Shown here piece by piece: positions 5,831-6,246 of a stretch of DNA of 6,246 nucleotides (position 1 is its first letter; each line of letters opens with the position of its first letter). A program made the translations under genes and the position numbers. The DNA lies in NCBI GenBank assembly GCA_903820655.1, contig CAIJIA010000135.1, positions 1 through 6,246 on the forward strand. Reading direction: 5' to 3'. The notes under the pieces were generated by a model. The model saw only the letters and a program-made list of their open reading frames with translations, did no database searches and was not told the DNA's origin. The stretch comes from an uncultured Chloroflexota bacterium (GTDB taxonomy: Bacteria > Chloroflexota > Limnocylindria > Limnocylindrales > Limnocylindraceae).

Positions 5831-6246
5831 GTGGAGAACGAATCGGCGGCGATAGTGCCGCCTCTCTATCCCGTTGATCTTTCGCCACTCCTCGCCGAAT
5901 CGTCGGGAGGCACCTTCACCCTAGAGCCCTTCACCGTCGAGGAGCAACTCGACGACGAACTCTTCAAGGCTGCGGTCCAGGTTCGAATCGACCGAACGAA
6001 TCGCGGTGTACGTATCGTTGGAACCGTGCGGGGGAGTCAGGAGGGGATCTGCGGTCGCTGCCTGGCTCCCGCAACAGCGCAGCTCAGCGCCCCTATCGAC
6101 GAGGAGGCACTTGAGTCCCGGCATGCAACGGAGGGGGCCCTTCTGATCGGCAAGGGGAACAGCGTCGACGTTGGTCGCCTCGCGATGGAGGCGCTCGACC
6201 TGACCCGTCGCCTGGTGCTGCTCTGTACGCCGCCCTGCCCGGAGCG
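5831..6246 (+). CDS. DUF177/YceD family protein, partial (C-terminus outside the window)
   Basis: Proteins of this family are usually encoded just before rpmF (ribosomal protein L32) and are linked to 23S rRNA/ribosome maturation, though the exact role is unsettled. The 138 visible residues begin at GTG 5831 and run to the window edge. AAAGG (5818-5822) stands eight bases upstream of the GTG. The frame is the same as coaD, directly after its TAG. A later GTG at 5855 is a poorer choice. Family marks are the N-terminal PVDLSPLL, a central CGRCL (Cys74, Cys77) and LDLTRRLVLLCTPPCPE near the end (Cys132, Cys136). These give the two cysteine clusters typical of the family, which could hold a metal. 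The expected final CxGxC-like segment and rpmF would lie beyond the edge. Confidence 0.88.
   Translation, partial: MENESAAIVPPLYPVDLSPLLAESSGGTFTLEPFTVEEQLDDELFKAAVQVRIDRTNRGVRIVGTVRGSQEGICGRCLAPATAQLSAPIDEEALESRHATEGALLIGKGNSVDVGRLAMEALDLTRRLVLLCTPPCPE

Overview
The window is high-GC DNA (about 64% by eye). It carries a compact, housekeeping-type block found across Gram-positive-related (Terrabacteria) genomes. Gene order and protein style suggest Chloroflexota or a deep-branching actinomycete. The 64-residue L28 with two CxxC pairs, the many GTG starts and the arrangement DAK2-recG-rsmD-coaD-DUF177 fit either. I cannot name a genus from the sequence, and I see no sign of recent transfer, insertion sequences, phage or CRISPR.

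Layout: (1) Positions 1-477 hold the C-terminal two thirds of a ribulose-phosphate 3-epimerase on the plus strand. It converges on rpmB (ribosomal protein L28, minus strand, 491-685). The two stops are 13 bp apart, and a perfect 7-bp-stem hairpin (466-483) spans the rpe stop codon. (2) Positions 686-845 form a 160-bp divergent control region. It has candidate back-to-back promoters, a good Shine-Dalgarno for rpmB, and on the plus strand a strong Shine-Dalgarno followed by a 16-codon leader ORF (799-849). That ORF overlaps the next gene by ATGA. (3) From 846 onward there is one tight plus-strand operon: a FakA/YloV-type DAK2 kinase (846-2546), recG (2543-4720, GTGA overlap), rsmD (4717-5298, ATGA overlap), coaD (5312-5827, own GGAGG) and the start of a DUF177/YceD gene (5831 to the window edge). 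In many relatives DUF177 is followed by rpmF, so the operon probably continues outside the window.

The operon joins several core functions: phosphorylation of exogenous fatty acids (FakA-like), branched-DNA and fork repair (RecG), 16S rRNA methylation (RsmD), the penultimate step of CoA synthesis (CoaD) and a ribosome-linked zinc-type protein (DUF177). Overlaps and gaps of a few bases imply one transcript with translational coupling through the first three genes.

The most interesting part is the 5' leader of the operon. The only plausible Shine-Dalgarno of the DAK2 gene lies in the stem of a small hairpin (830-843) next to its ATG. The tiny upstream ORF runs through that hairpin and stops on the DAK2 start codon. 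This looks like leader-ORF-controlled translation of the first operon gene. I found no clearly new enzymatic system; the remaining observations are residue-level departures and candidate regulatory sites.
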